Assembly (NCBI GenBank): GCA_016209865.1
Contig: JACQVL010000249.1
Location: forward strand, 1 to 34,725
Length of the DNA: 34,725 bases
Direction: 5' to 3'
From: Candidatus Latescibacterota bacterium
GTDB taxonomy: Bacteria; JAAXHH01; JACQVL01
Shown one piece after another: positions 23,111 through 31,875 of this stretch; within the stretch, counting starts at the first letter, position 1; each line of letters starts with the position of its first letter. The notes beneath the pieces are model-generated. The model ran no database searches. It was not told the origin of the DNA and saw only the letters and a list, made by a program, of their open reading frames with translations. A program made the position numbers and the translations under genes.

Positions 23111-24313
23111 ATGAAACCCTCGACGGTATGGTTTTCCTTCAAAACCTGGGCCTTGGGCATTCCCGTCCGTATGAAAATTATGGGGATTGCCTTCGGACTC
23201 CTCGTCCTGATGGGGTTTGGCGTGATAATCGAGGCCCGGTGGAGTCTCGCGGCGCTCCTGGACGGGATCGTCACCGGCCGGCCGGCGAGCGTCATGCTCG
23301 TCCCCTCTGATCCGGTCGTTCACCGCAAGACCCTGGAAGAGTTTCGTAAGGACGCCCTCACCACGATCACCTATCATCTTTCAGAGGTGATCGGGATCAT
23401 CGCTCTGGTGGGCATCGGGGTGGCGTATTTCCTGACCGGCCTGATTACAACCCCGATCCGGGAACTGGTAGCCGTGACCGAATCGGTCGGGCGGGGAGAT
23501 TTCCGGAGGAAAGCCCAGGTTCATGCTAACGATGAGGTCGGACAACTCAGCACCGCTTTCAACGCGATGATCGACCGCCTGCGTGATACCCAGGAGGAAC
23601 TGCGGCACAAGGAGCAAATGCGTTCCCAGCTCCTGAGACAAGTGATCTTTGCCCAGGAAGAAGAGCGTCAGCGCATCGCCCGTGAACTGCACGACCAGAT
23701 CGGCCAGACGCTGACATCCATCCTGGTCGGCCTGAAAGTCATCGAGACGACGGATGCTTCGGAGAACGTCCATGCACGGGTCGCGGAACTCCGATCCTTC
23801 GTCACCCAGGCGTTCGATGAAGTCCATAACCTCGCCCTCAACCTGCGTCCGAGCGTTTTAGATGACCTGGGACTTCCGGCGGCGCTCCGACGCTACGTCG
23901 ACGGATTCTCCAGACAGTTTGCCATCCCGGTGGATTATCAGACGATCGGGTTCGATCATGAAGTGCGTTTACCGACGGAGGTGGAGACGACGGTCTACCG
24001 GATCGTCCAGGAAATGCTGACCAACGTCGTCCGCCACGCGAACGCCACGACCGTGAACCTGCTCCTCCAGCATAATCTATCGCGAGTACAGGTCATCGTC
24101 GATGACGATGGCGTGGGCTTCGATGTTTCCGCCGTGTTGAGCGCCCGGGGGCGGCAACACCTCGGATTGTTCGGGATGCAAGAACGAGCGTCGCTCTTCG
24201 GGGGAACACTGACTGTGGAATCAACTCCGGGCTCTGGCACCACTGTCATCGTCGATATTCCGCTCGGCAAAGGAGCGCGAAATGGAACGGATCCGGATTC
24301 TGTTAGCGGATGA
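23111..24313 (+). CDS. NarX-like membrane histidine kinase (HAMP, HisKA_3)
   Basis: A 400-residue protein; ATG 23111 follows GGAGAAGG. An upstream in-frame start at 23021 would lie in the structured RNA and is rejected. Membrane helices about 21-41 and 91-111 frame a short periplasmic loop of ~49 residues; HAMP about 112-165; HisKA_3 box [17 protein letters not shown] with His184; HATPase with '[16 protein letters not shown]', VDDDGVGFD and '[14 protein letters not shown]'. The kinase phosphorylates the response regulator whose gene overlaps its 3' end by 32 bp. Position after the nitrate/nitrite genes suggests sensing of electron acceptor or redox state, but the loop lacks a recognisable NarX P-box. 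Confidence 0.9.
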   Translation: MKPSTVWFSFKTWALGIPVRMKIMGIAFGLLVLMGFGVIIEARWSLAALLDGIVTGRPASVMLVPSDPVVHRKTLEEFRKDALTTITYHLSEVIGIIALVGIGVAYFLTGLITTPIRELVAVTESVGRGDFRRKAQVHANDEVGQLSTAFNAMIDRLRDTQEELRHKEQMRSQLLRQVIFAQEEERQRIARELHDQIGQTLTSILVGLKVIETTDASENVHARVAELRSFVTQAFDEVHNLALNLRPSVLDDLGLPAALRRYVDGFSRQFAIPVDYQTIGFDHEVRLPTEVETTVYRIVQEMLTNVVRHANATTVNLLLQHNLSRVQVIVDDDGVGFDVSAVLSARGRQHLGLFGMQERASLFGGTLTVESTPGSGTTVIVDIPLGKGARNGTDPDSVSG

Positions 24314-24944
24314 TCATGCCGTCCTCCGGGCTGGACTGCGACTCCTGCTGAACGCCGAGCCGGATATGACGGTCGTCGGTGAAGCGGCCACTGGGGCGGA
24401 AGCTGTTGAGTTGGCGAAGAGTCTGCATCCCGATGTCGTCCTGATGGACCTCAAGATGCCGGGCCTGGGCGGTGTCGAAGCCACCCGGTACCTCAAGCGA
24501 GAAGTGCTCCACGTCAAAGTCCTGATCCTGACGATGCACGATGATGAGGGGTACCTTCGGCAGGCACTCCGGGCCGGCGCTTCCGGGTATGTCCTGAAGA
24601 AGGCGGCAGACACCGATCTGGTCGCCGCTCTCCGAGCGGTCTATCGAGGCGAAACCCCGATCGATCCCTCCATGGCGAAGGTGCTGGTCGAAGAGTACCT
24701 CGAACCGGGCTGTAGGCTGAACGGTCTCACCGAGGCCAAGCGGAAACTGACGGATCGAGAGAGAGAAGTACTGACGATGCTCGCCCAGGGGTTTACGAAC
24801 CGCCAGGTGGCCGACCGGTTGTTCGTGAGCGTGAAGACAATCGAAACCCATCGGGCACGGATCATGGAGAAGTTAGACTTCCGAACCCGTGCCGAGCTGG
24901 TGCAGTACGCCCTCCAGCAGGGATTCCTCGATACGCATTCCTGA
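24282..24944 (+). CDS. NarL/LuxR-family response regulator
   Basis: A 220-residue protein starting [20 protein letters not shown]. Receiver domain has the acidic pair LADDH, phospho-Asp in [10 protein letters not shown], Thr in LILTMHDDE and Lys in GYVLKKA. The C-terminal LuxR-type HTH is [20 protein letters not shown] to '[15 protein letters not shown]'. Translationally coupled to the kinase by a 32-bp overlap, and followed by a rho-independent terminator. Expected targets are the nap/nrf genes. Two further fragments of similar regulators lie at 25309 and 31515. Confidence 0.93.
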   Translation: MERIRILLADDHAVLRAGLRLLLNAEPDMTVVGEAATGAEAVELAKSLHPDVVLMDLKMPGLGGVEATRYLKREVLHVKVLILTMHDDEGYLRQALRAGASGYVLKKAADTDLVAALRAVYRGETPIDPSMAKVLVEEYLEPGCRLNGLTEAKRKLTDREREVLTMLAQGFTNRQVADRLFVSVKTIETHRARIMEKLDFRTRAELVQYALQQGFLDTHS

Positions 24945-24969
24945 ATAGCCCCTATCTCCGTATTGACTG

Positions 24970-25001
24970 CCCGGGAGGAGAATTCTTCACCGGGTTTTTT
25001 T
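24970..25001 (+). terminator. Rho-independent terminator after the two-component system
   Basis: CCCGG, GGAG / CTTC, CCGGG hairpin with an AATT loop, followed by TTTTTTT (24995-25001), 26 bp after the response regulator stop. It closes the block running from napA to the regulator. Confidence 0.85.
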
Positions 25002-25055
25002 ATGCGTAGTGGGTTTGACCGACTCCCGATCCCTGCCCACCGGGTGAGCGGGGTC

Positions 25056-25072
25056 TGGTACAGATTTTGCTG
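25056..25072 (+). promoter_or_regulatory. Sigma-54 promoter upstream of the second respiratory operon
   Basis: TGGTACAGATTTTGCTG has GG (25057-25058) and GC (25069-25070) separated by exactly 10 nt. Predicted start about 25082, just downstream of the preceding terminator. No other promoter was identified before the receiver fragment at 25309 or the porin at 25836, so it may drive the whole porin/FeS/NrfD/molybdoenzyme operon. Confidence 0.55.
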
Positions 25073-25082
25073 AGGTTGAGTA

Positions 25083-25135
25083 TCAGGGGATTCGGTCTCC
25101 GTATTAATCCCGGATATCTACGGGTATTCCCCTGA
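25083..25135 (+). other. 5'-terminal stem-loop in the leader of the sigma-54 transcript
   Basis: TCAGGGGA (25083-25090) pairs with TCCCCTGA (25128-25135), with an inner CCCG/CGGG hairpin. It begins within a few nucleotides of the predicted sigma-54 start, as mRNA-stabilising 5' stem-loops do. The rest of the 24945-25308 gap shows no coding signal. Confidence 0.5.
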
Positions 25136-25308
25136 GAGAGGTGATGCCAAAATCCGTAGTTTACCTTCTACCGTTTTCCCTGTGTTCGTCTTATTTTTTG
25201 TGTTGAAGGATGTTGACTTCTGGAAGCCGGTCCCTGTGACGCCATGATGCGATCACGGACGCCCAGAGCACAACGGCTCCACCCGCTGGTGCACCGAAAA
25301 GGGGGGAC

Positions 25309-25679
25309 ATGCTACGATCCGGGTACTGGTGGTGGAGGATCATGCGGGACTGCGAACCGAATTGCGCCTGCTGCTGGAGACAGAGGCGGATATCCAGGTG
25401 GTGGGGGAGGCCGCGACCGGGACCGAGGCCGTGCAATTGGCCAGGGCGCTGCGGCCGGATGTGGTGGTGATCGACCTCACCCTGCCCGGGATGAATAGCC
25501 TGAAGGCGACGACACGCATTACACACGACCTTCCAGGTAGTAAGGTCTTCATGTTGGTCGTGGAGGACGACGAGCAGTACCGATGTCAGATGTTCCGGGC
25601 AGGAGCGGTCGGGTACGTGCTGAAGAAAGCCGTGGACACGACGTTGGTGGCGGCCATCCGGACAGCGGTTCGGGGCTGA
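25309..25679 (+). pseudogene. Truncated response-regulator receiver domain (no output domain, start out of frame)
   Basis: The frame reads IRVLVVEDHAGLRTELRLLL to VGYVLKKAVDTTLVAAIRTA and stops at 25679, about 120 codons. It is a receiver domain most like that of the regulator at 24282. The natural-looking start (GGGGGG then ATG at 25309) is out of frame with the coding sequence by one base; only GTG codons at 25329 and 25332 are in frame. The phospho-Asp (VVVIDLTLPG) is present but the conserved Thr is Val (MLVVEDDE). No HTH follows; instead a repeat begins. It is probably a decaying duplicate, though a stand-alone receiver initiated at GTG cannot be excluded. Confidence 0.75.
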
Positions 25680-25713
25680 AATCACGCGGGCTGGGCGAGT
25701 GATCGGGATGATC

Positions 25714-25773
25714 GTGGTGGGACAGGTCTCGTGCCTGTCCTGCCTGCCCAGGCTGGAAGCCGGGACCACCACC
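25714..25773. repeat. Interspersed inverted repeat following the receiver fragment
   Basis: Outer arms GTGGTGGG and CCACCACCC enclose the hairpin GGACAGG/CCTGTCC (loop TCTCGTG). It lies right after the truncated receiver gene, at the left border of the porin operon, and may mark the site where the regulator lost its 3' half. Confidence 0.6.
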
Positions 25774-25798
25774 CATCATACAACCCAGGGTGTACTGC

Positions 25799-25824
25799 TA
25801 AGACACTCAGATAAGACACTCAGA
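25799..25824 (+). repeat. Tandem 13-bp direct repeat before the porin ribosome site
   Basis: TAAGACACTCAGA occurs twice in direct succession, immediately followed by GAGGAGG and the porin start at 25836. It could be a regulator site or a replication-slippage duplication. Confidence 0.6.
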
Positions 25825-25835
25825 GAGGAGGAATT

Positions 25836-26864
25836 ATGACGAAGTGGTTTCACGGTGTTCTCAGTCTTCTGTTGCTGATCGTTGCGGCGCGGCCCGCAGA
25901 CGCGCAACAGGAAGGGAAGATCTCCGGGTATATGTTCGGGGACTACTATTACGTGGCCGCCGATCATGTCCCGGCATTCGAAAAGCAGAACGGCTTCTGG
26001 TTCCGTCGGGTTTATGTGACGTACGACAAGGGGCTGAGCCCGGAGTTCACGACGCGCTTTCGCATCGAGATGAACAGCCCGGGGGATTTTGGCGCGACAT
26101 CGATCAAGCTGACCCCCATCGTGAAAGATGCCTACGTGAAATGGACCCGAACACGCCAGAACATCCTGTTCGGCATGTCAGCCAGCCCGACGTGGGAAGT
26201 GGTTGAGCGGATCTGGGGCTACCGGTCTGTCGAGAAGACCCCGCTCGACCTCCAGCGGATGGGAGGGTCCCGGGATTTCGGGATCGCGTTCCAGGGGGCG
26301 GTTGACCCGAACAAAAAACTGAATTATCACTTCATGTTCGGGAACGGGTCGGACACCGGGTCGGAGGTGGACAAAGAGAAGAAGGTGTACCTGTCCCTCA
26401 CCGCCGCCCCGGTCAAGGGACTGACCATCGAGGCCTATACCGACTGGGAGGGCCGTCCGGCAGATAAGGATCGGTACGTGTTCCAGGGGTTCATCAGCTA
26501 TGAACGGCCGGATTTCCGGGCGGGCGCACAGATCGCGCAACAGACCCGAAAAAGCGGAACCACCGCGCCCGACACGAAGCTGAGGCTCGCGTCGGTCTTC
26601 GCGGCCGGGAAGCTGGCCCCGAAAGCCTGGGCGCTCGTCCGGTTCGACCGGACGTTCGACCTCAACCCCGACGGGAATAAGATCCCGTACATCCCGTTCG
26701 CCACGAATGCCAAATCGAGCCTGTTCATCGTAGGGCTCGATCTGCTGCCCGTCAAAGACGTCCACATCATCCCGAACATCGAGGCAGTGGTCTACGGCAG
26801 TGCGGTAGGGCCGAAACCGGGGAATGACACCATTCCACGGCTGACGCTCTACTACACGTTCTAA
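25836..26864 (+). CDS. Outer-membrane porin-like beta-barrel protein
   Basis: A 342-residue protein with signal peptide MTKWFHGVLSLLLLIVAARP cut near ADAQ. Mature sequence has alternating strands, many aromatic residues ('YMFGDYYYVAADH', 'FWFRRVYVTYDKGLS') and ends with the terminal Phe (TLYYTF) that is the outer-membrane assembly signal. It resembles phosphate-selective or general porins that accompany respiratory reductase operons. GAGAGGAGG precedes the ATG. First of four genes with the FeS, NrfD and molybdoenzyme subunits (17-bp gap), it likely admits their substrate oxyanion to the periplasm; the anion is unknown. Confidence 0.85.
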   Translation: MTKWFHGVLSLLLLIVAARPADAQQEGKISGYMFGDYYYVAADHVPAFEKQNGFWFRRVYVTYDKGLSPEFTTRFRIEMNSPGDFGATSIKLTPIVKDAYVKWTRTRQNILFGMSASPTWEVVERIWGYRSVEKTPLDLQRMGGSRDFGIAFQGAVDPNKKLNYHFMFGNGSDTGSEVDKEKKVYLSLTAAPVKGLTIEAYTDWEGRPADKDRYVFQGFISYERPDFRAGAQIAQQTRKSGTTAPDTKLRLASVFAAGKLAPKAWALVRFDRTFDLNPDGNKIPYIPFATNAKSSLFIVGLDLLPVKDVHIIPNIEAVVYGSAVGPKPGNDTIPRLTLYYTF

Positions 26865-26881
26865 TCAAAAGGCGGTGAGCT

Positions 26882-27757
26882 ATGGCAGCGATGAATGAAC
26901 TGGCCCAGGTCGTGAAGACTCCGCCGAAGGAACCAAGCGCGATGACACGGCGTGAGTTGATCGGCCGCCTGACGAAGCTGGGGGCCTCGGCGCTGGCGAC
27001 GGCGATAGGTGGCGGCGCGGTGATGGAGGCGCTCTCGCCGGCTCCCGCAGTCGCAGCCCCCCGTACGGGCACGGCTGAGCCAGCGACGACGCGCAAGTTC
27101 TATTACGGCATGGTCATCGACACGAAGCGCTGCGTGGGCTGTAAAGCCTGTGTTGTCGCCTGTAAGGCGGAGAACAAGACACCCCCCGGCGTGGCATACA
27201 CCGTGGTCCTTGACGGCGCGCTCGGCAACAATCCCAACGACAAACCTCTCTTTATGACCAAGCCGTGCTTCCACTGTGAGAACCCGCCCTGTGTGGATGT
27301 CTGTCCGGTCGGGGCGACGTTCAAGCGGAGTCAGGACGGGATCGTGGTGGTGGATTACGACCGGTGCATCGGGTGTCGGTACTGCATCACCGGCTGCCCG
27401 TACGGCGCGCGTTCCTTCGACTTCGGGGAGAACTACCCGGCGGTGGCGGATCACACCCCGTACGCCGCAGTCCCTTCTCCCGAGTACGGACAATACCAGG
27501 TCCGCCGGGAAGACGCGTCCCCCATCGGCAACGTACGCAAATGCACCTTCTGTATTCACCTGCAGGACGCGGATGGGCGCTACGACAGGCAGGCCGGACG
27601 CTGGCCGGCGTGCGCGAAGACCTGCACCGGGCATGCCATTCACTTCGGAGATTTCGCCGATGTCAACAGCGAAGTCTCGCGCCTGCTGCGCGAGCGTCAG
27701 GCCATCCGGCTCAAAGAGGAGCTGGGCACCAACCCCAACGTCTACTACCTGCTGTGA
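26882..27757 (+). CDS. Tat-exported 4x[4Fe-4S] electron-transfer subunit (PsrB/TtrB-like)
   Basis: A 291-residue protein starting MAAMNELAQVVKTPPKEPSA. The twin-arginine motif MTRRELIG begins at residue 21, with a hydrophobic stretch to about 58 and PAVAA before the mature part. Cysteine groups CVGCKACVVAC, CFHCENPPCVDVCP, CIGCRYCITGCPYG and CTFC...CAKTC bind four clusters, as in the DMSO-reductase-family B subunits. A Tat signal on the B subunit itself is found in TtrB-like proteins and shows a periplasmic-side complex. It connects NrfD in the membrane with the catalytic subunit. Start at 26882 fits AAGGCGGTG; later ATGs are possible. Confidence 0.9.
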   Translation: MAAMNELAQVVKTPPKEPSAMTRRELIGRLTKLGASALATAIGGGAVMEALSPAPAVAAPRTGTAEPATTRKFYYGMVIDTKRCVGCKACVVACKAENKTPPGVAYTVVLDGALGNNPNDKPLFMTKPCFHCENPPCVDVCPVGATFKRSQDGIVVVDYDRCIGCRYCITGCPYGARSFDFGENYPAVADHTPYAAVPSPEYGQYQVRREDASPIGNVRKCTFCIHLQDADGRYDRQAGRWPACAKTCTGHAIHFGDFADVNSEVSRLLRERQAIRLKEELGTNPNVYYLL

Positions 27758-27763
27758 GGTGAG

Positions 27764-29008
27764 ATGATGGATCAACGCACTCTGAAACGGCTCTTCTGGA
27801 TCAGCGGGGCGGTCCTCTTCGCGGCCGGCTTCGTCGGCTGGTACGACCGCCTGACGCACGGCCACCTGAACGCCAACTACGGCAGTGTCGTCACGTGGGG
27901 GCTGTGGGTGGCGGCGTACATCTACTTTATCGGGCTGTCGGCCGGGTCGTTCTTGATCTCCTCGCTGGTGTATGTGTTCAACGTGAAGCGCTTCGAACAG
28001 ATCGGGCGTCTGGCGGTGTTCACCGCCGTGGTGACGCTGCTGCTGGCGCTCTTCTCCATCTGGGCGGATCTCGGCCACATGTTCCGCGCCTGGCACGTCA
28101 TGGTCTACCCCAACTTTAAATCCCCCATGGCCTGGATGATCTGGCTCTACTCCGCCTACTTCCTCCTCCTGGTCGTCGAGTTGTGGTTCCTGCTCCGCCG
28201 TGACCTCGTCGCCGGGGCAGATGCGCCGGGCATCAAAGGAATCGTGTACCGTCTGCTCTCGCTGGGAACGCGGGATATCTCAGAAGCCACTGTTGCACGG
28301 GATCGACGGGTGGTGCGGGTTCTGGCGACGATCGGGGTGCCCGTCGCCATCATGTTCCACGGCGGCGTGGGCGCGCTCTTCGGGGTAGTGGCGGCGCGTC
28401 CTCTGTGGCACAGCGGGATGTACCCGATCCTCTTCTTGCTGTCCGCCCTGGTGAGCGGCGGCGCTCTCCTCACCGTCATCGCGGCTATCTTCCAGGACGG
28501 CTGGCATGAAAACCGGGACACCGTGCTGGCACTTGGCCGAATGGTACTGGGTCTTCTGCTGTTGGACGTGCTGTTCCAGGTCTCAGAGATGCTGGTGGGG
28601 TTCTACGGAGAAATCCCCGCTCACATCGAGAGCCTCAAACTGGTGATCAAGGGACCTTTCTGGTGGGTGTTCTGGGGATGGCAGGTTGTCATCGGGACAC
28701 TCATCCCGGTCTTGCTGTTGGCGTTGCCCACGCGGAGGGATCCGCGGTGGGTGACCCTGGCCGGGTTCCTGATCGCAGCCGGGTTCCTCGGGGTGCGGCT
28801 CAACATCGTCATCCCCGGCCTTGCGGCAGAGGAGATTCCTGGCTTCTCAGAAGCCTTCGCGTCTGCACGGATGACGACCAACTACTTCCCGAGCCTCACC
28901 GAATGGCTGCTGACCTTCGGGGTGGTCGGGCTTGGATTGCTGCTCTTCGGCCTCGGCGAACTATTGCTGCCCAGGGAGCAAGAGGAGGACGGCCATGTAC
29001 GTGTTTGA
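27764..29008 (+). CDS. NrfD/PsrC-family membrane quinol-interacting subunit
   Basis: A 414-residue protein starting MMDQRTLKRLFWISGAVLFA with about 8-10 membrane helices. 'WGLWVAAYIYFIGLSAGSFL' and 'DLGHMFRAWHVM' are NrfD-family features, involved in quinone binding in PsrC/TtrC. It anchors the FeS and molybdoenzyme subunits at the periplasmic face. It starts 6 bp after the FeS gene and overlaps the next gene by 14 bp. No haem ligands or CxxCH are seen. Confidence 0.9.
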   Translation: MMDQRTLKRLFWISGAVLFAAGFVGWYDRLTHGHLNANYGSVVTWGLWVAAYIYFIGLSAGSFLISSLVYVFNVKRFEQIGRLAVFTAVVTLLLALFSIWADLGHMFRAWHVMVYPNFKSPMAWMIWLYSAYFLLLVVELWFLLRRDLVAGADAPGIKGIVYRLLSLGTRDISEATVARDRRVVRVLATIGVPVAIMFHGGVGALFGVVAARPLWHSGMYPILFLLSALVSGGALLTVIAAIFQDGWHENRDTVLALGRMVLGLLLLDVLFQVSEMLVGFYGEIPAHIESLKLVIKGPFWWVFWGWQVVIGTLIPVLLLALPTRRDPRWVTLAGFLIAAGFLGVRLNIVIPGLAAEEIPGFSEAFASARMTTNYFPSLTEWLLTFGVVGLGLLLFGLGELLLPREQEEDGHVRV

Positions 29009-31514
29009 CGACAAGATAGGGCGACGCAAGTTCTTGAAGGCGGCGGGCGCCACGGCCGCCGTGGCCGCAGCCGGCGCGGGACTGTCCGGTTGCGCCAGCT
29101 TCGGTTCCAAGGATCGTCGGATGGCGGCGAACGAGGCCGGGGCCAGCCAGTGGGGACGTGAGGCGGGGGAGTGGATCCCCTCCTGCTGCAACATGTGCGG
29201 CGGCCAGTCGGGCATCCTGGCCCACGTCGTCGATGGGGTCGTCGTGAAGATCGAACCGAACCACTGGAACCCCAACAACTACTCGAACATCTCGACCGAC
29301 TTCTTCGAGGGGTACACGGAGGAGTACGGCTGCGCCGAAGGGGGGGCGCTCTGCCCGAAAGGCAACGCGGGTATCATGCAGTTGTACGACCCGGACCGGG
29401 TGAAAAAGCCGCTCAAACGGACCAATCGCGACAAGTCACCGGGCGCAGACCCACAGTGGTCTGAGATCTCGTGGGATCAAGCGCTCGATGAGATCGCCGC
29501 GAAGTTGAAACAGCTCCGCAACGCAGGCGAGGCGCATAAATTACTCTGGATGAGCGAAGACCATTCGTTCACGCACATTCAGAATGACTTCTGCAAGCTC
29601 TACGGGACTCCCAACTATTCGATGCATTCGAACCTCTGCGATGTAGCCCGAAAAGCGTCATTCCGCATGGTCATGGGGGATGATCGCCCGCTCCCGGATA
29701 TGATCCAGTCGAAGTATATCCTGCTCTTTGGATGGAATCCCACGAGCGCGATCAAGTGGGTCTACCTGCCCCGCATCCTGACGCAGGGGATAGAACGCGG
29801 CGCCAAGCTGGTCGTGGTTGACCCGTATCTCTCGGATACGGCCACCAAGGCGAACGAATGGGTAGCCATCCGTCCGGGCACTGATGGGGCGCTGGCGCTG
29901 GCGATGGGGCACGTGATCGTCCGTGACGAGCTGTACGACAAAGACTTCGTCGCCAACTGGGTGAGCGGGTTTGCGGAGTATGCCGCGTACGTGAAAGACA
30001 AAACGCCACAGTGGGCCGAAAAGATCACCAGCATCCCCGCTCGGACGCTCGAGCGGCTGGCGGCCGAAGTCGCCACCACCAAGCCGGCCTGCATCGATGT
30101 ATGGAGTGGTCCGGGACAGCACACCAACGGCGTGCAGGGCGGGCGGGCGATCGCGGCGCTGGCCGCGTTGCTCGGCGGGTATGATCGACCCGGAACCCAG
30201 ATCATTCCGGATAAGCGAGGGAATAAACACGCTGAAGTGAAACCCGACGCGGGAGCCCAGCAGACGCTGAAGAATCCGCGATTCGATCAACTGAAGGAGA
30301 AGTACCCGTTCGGTCACAGTTCAGGGGTGTATACGCAACTCTTCATGAATCTACTCAACGGCGAAGGGCCATATCAACCGAAGATGATGATGTGCGTATT
30401 CCAGAATCCCATGATGGCCGTCCCGGGTGCACAGAACATCGTGAAAGCGCTGGCGAAACTCGAAACGCTCGTCGTGATCGACACGATGTTGAGCGAGACA
30501 GCCATGCTGGCGGACTACGTGTTGCCGGGGACGACGTATCTCGAACGCTACGATCTCAACTCGCACTGGGTCACCTGGTCTGCGCTCGGTCTGCGCCAGC
30601 CGGTCGTCAAGCCGCTGTTCGGCCAGCCCACGGAATACGAGACGGTGGCCGCGCTCGGGCGGCGTCTGGATTTGCGTGAAGAGACGGGCGAGGCCTTCTT
30701 CAGCATCGGCCGTCTCTCAAGGCAGCCGGTCGAGGACCTTACCGCATGGTACGAGGAGTTCCTCTCGAACGAACTCAAGCAGGGCGCGCCTGGCATCACG
30801 CTCGATGAGTTGAAACGCCTGCCCGGGGCTGTCTGGGTGGATCGGAAAGGCACGCGCTACGAGAAGTACGCCGAGCCGCTCTCCCCGGAGAAGCTGAAGA
30901 CCGCGTTCTTCGACGGCAATCCCAGAGCGGAAGGGACGGCGGTCTACGACAAGCCGAAAGATCAAGGCGGCAAACGGATCGGCACGGTCATTGGCGGTCA
31001 GGCGGTGCGCGGGTTCTTCACGCCGAGCGGCAAGGCGGAGTTGTATACCCCGTCGTTCGCGCAGAAGAAGGACGCCAACGGCAATCCGGTCAACCCGTTG
31101 CCGGAGTATAAGCCGCGAGACTGGCAGCCGGATGAACAGTACCCACTCTACCTGATCAACTGGAAGGAGGCCAACCACACGCACACGCGCACCCAGAACA
31201 ACCCGTGGCTGCTGGACATCAAGCCCAACAACCCCTTGCTCATCCATCCTGAAACGGCCGGGAGGCTGGGCATCGCGGAGGGGGATGAGGTTTGGGTGGA
31301 GTCTCCGCACAGCAAGGTGAAGGCGCACGCCCACCTGACACGACGGATGCATCCGGAAGTCGTCGGGGCGCAGCACGGCTTCGGCCATACCGCGCTCGGC
31401 AAGAACGCCAGAGGACGCGGAACGAACTTCGGCGGTCTCAACACGACCAAGTCAGATCCGCTCTCCGGCCAGGCGGTGCACAAGGAGATATGCGTGCGCG
31501 TCCACAGGGCATGA
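28995..31514 (+). CDS. Molybdopterin oxidoreductase catalytic subunit (CISM; Psr/Phs/Ttr/Arr-like), Tat lipoprotein
   Basis: An 839-residue protein starting MYVFDDKIGRRKFLKAAGAT; GAGGAGG precedes ATG 28995. The Tat motif GRRKFLK and a lipobox LSGC33 suggest a Tat-exported lipoprotein. The cluster region reads CCNMCGGQSG (C64, C65, C68, Ser72) with a later CPKG; the third Cys of C-x2-C-x3-C is Ser. The molybdenum ligand is probably Cys215 in SNLCDVARKA. It contains the usual bis-PGD domains ending in 'NNPLLIHPETAGRLGIAEGD'. Subunits alongside are FeS (B) and NrfD (C). Substrate could be polysulfide, thiosulfate, tetrathionate or arsenate; the sequence does not decide, and a reverse (oxidase) role is possible. 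Confidence 0.88.
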   Translation: MYVFDDKIGRRKFLKAAGATAAVAAAGAGLSGCASFGSKDRRMAANEAGASQWGREAGEWIPSCCNMCGGQSGILAHVVDGVVVKIEPNHWNPNNYSNISTDFFEGYTEEYGCAEGGALCPKGNAGIMQLYDPDRVKKPLKRTNRDKSPGADPQWSEISWDQALDEIAAKLKQLRNAGEAHKLLWMSEDHSFTHIQNDFCKLYGTPNYSMHSNLCDVARKASFRMVMGDDRPLPDMIQSKYILLFGWNPTSAIKWVYLPRILTQGIERGAKLVVVDPYLSDTATKANEWVAIRPGTDGALALAMGHVIVRDELYDKDFVANWVSGFAEYAAYVKDKTPQWAEKITSIPARTLERLAAEVATTKPACIDVWSGPGQHTNGVQGGRAIAALAALLGGYDRPGTQIIPDKRGNKHAEVKPDAGAQQTLKNPRFDQLKEKYPFGHSSGVYTQLFMNLLNGEGPYQPKMMMCVFQNPMMAVPGAQNIVKALAKLETLVVIDTMLSETAMLADYVLPGTTYLERYDLNSHWVTWSALGLRQPVVKPLFGQPTEYETVAALGRRLDLREETGEAFFSIGRLSRQPVEDLTAWYEEFLSNELKQGAPGITLDELKRLPGAVWVDRKGTRYEKYAEPLSPEKLKTAFFDGNPRAEGTAVYDKPKDQGGKRIGTVIGGQAVRGFFTPSGKAELYTPSFAQKKDANGNPVNPLPEYKPRDWQPDEQYPLYLINWKEANHTHTRTQNNPWLLDIKPNNPLLIHPETAGRLGIAEGDEVWVESPHSKVKAHAHLTRRMHPEVVGAQHGFGHTALGKNARGRGTNFGGLNTTKSDPLSGQAVHKEICVRVHRA

Positions 31515-31868
31515 AGGCAGAGCCTTCTGAAAAAGACCAGTCTGGATGAACTCATCGGCGCGATTCACGTCGTGTCCCGAGGGGAGGTCTTTCTCACTCC
31601 CTCGATGACGAAAGCCCTGGTGAAGGACTACCTGACACACAGCCAGGACACCGGGGAACACTGGACATACCACAGCCTGACCCCGCGAGAACGTGAAATC
31701 CTCAAGCTCCTCGCGGAGGGGTACACCAACGAGGAGATCGCGGACCTGTTAGCCCGCAGTGTGAAGACGATCGAGACACACCGGGCCCATCTCATGGAGA
31801 AACTCGACCTCCACGACCGCGTCGAACTCGTCCGGTATGCCATTCGGCACGGCCTGATCCAGGCGTAA
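31515..31868 (+). pseudogene. 5'-truncated LuxR-type response regulator (HTH output domain)
   Basis: The frame opens right after the molybdoenzyme stop and reads SLLKKTSLDELIGAIHVVSR then 'GEVFLTPSMTKALVKDYL', LTPREREILKLLAEGYTNEE and [17 protein letters not shown] to the stop at 31868. KKTSLDELIGAIHVVSRGE corresponds to the last receiver helix, so the first ~100 residues are missing. The only good starts inside (GTG 31572, ATG 31604) lack ribosome sites. It resembles the regulator at 24282. The receiver fragment at 25309 overlaps it in family position by ~20 residues, so the two fragments come from different parental genes or a recombination between tandem regulators. Confidence 0.75.
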
Positions 31869-31875
31869 CCGGTGC

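Noticed and set aside
22851-23114. Possible 87-codon gene in the radical SAM/kinase gap
   Set aside because: No ribosome site, no protein-like pattern, and it runs through perfect hairpins of the structured RNA.
26861-28096. Minus-strand open frame of 411 codons
   Set aside because: Antisense to the FeS and NrfD subunits with four FeS motifs and membrane helices in the other strand; composition typical of a shadow.
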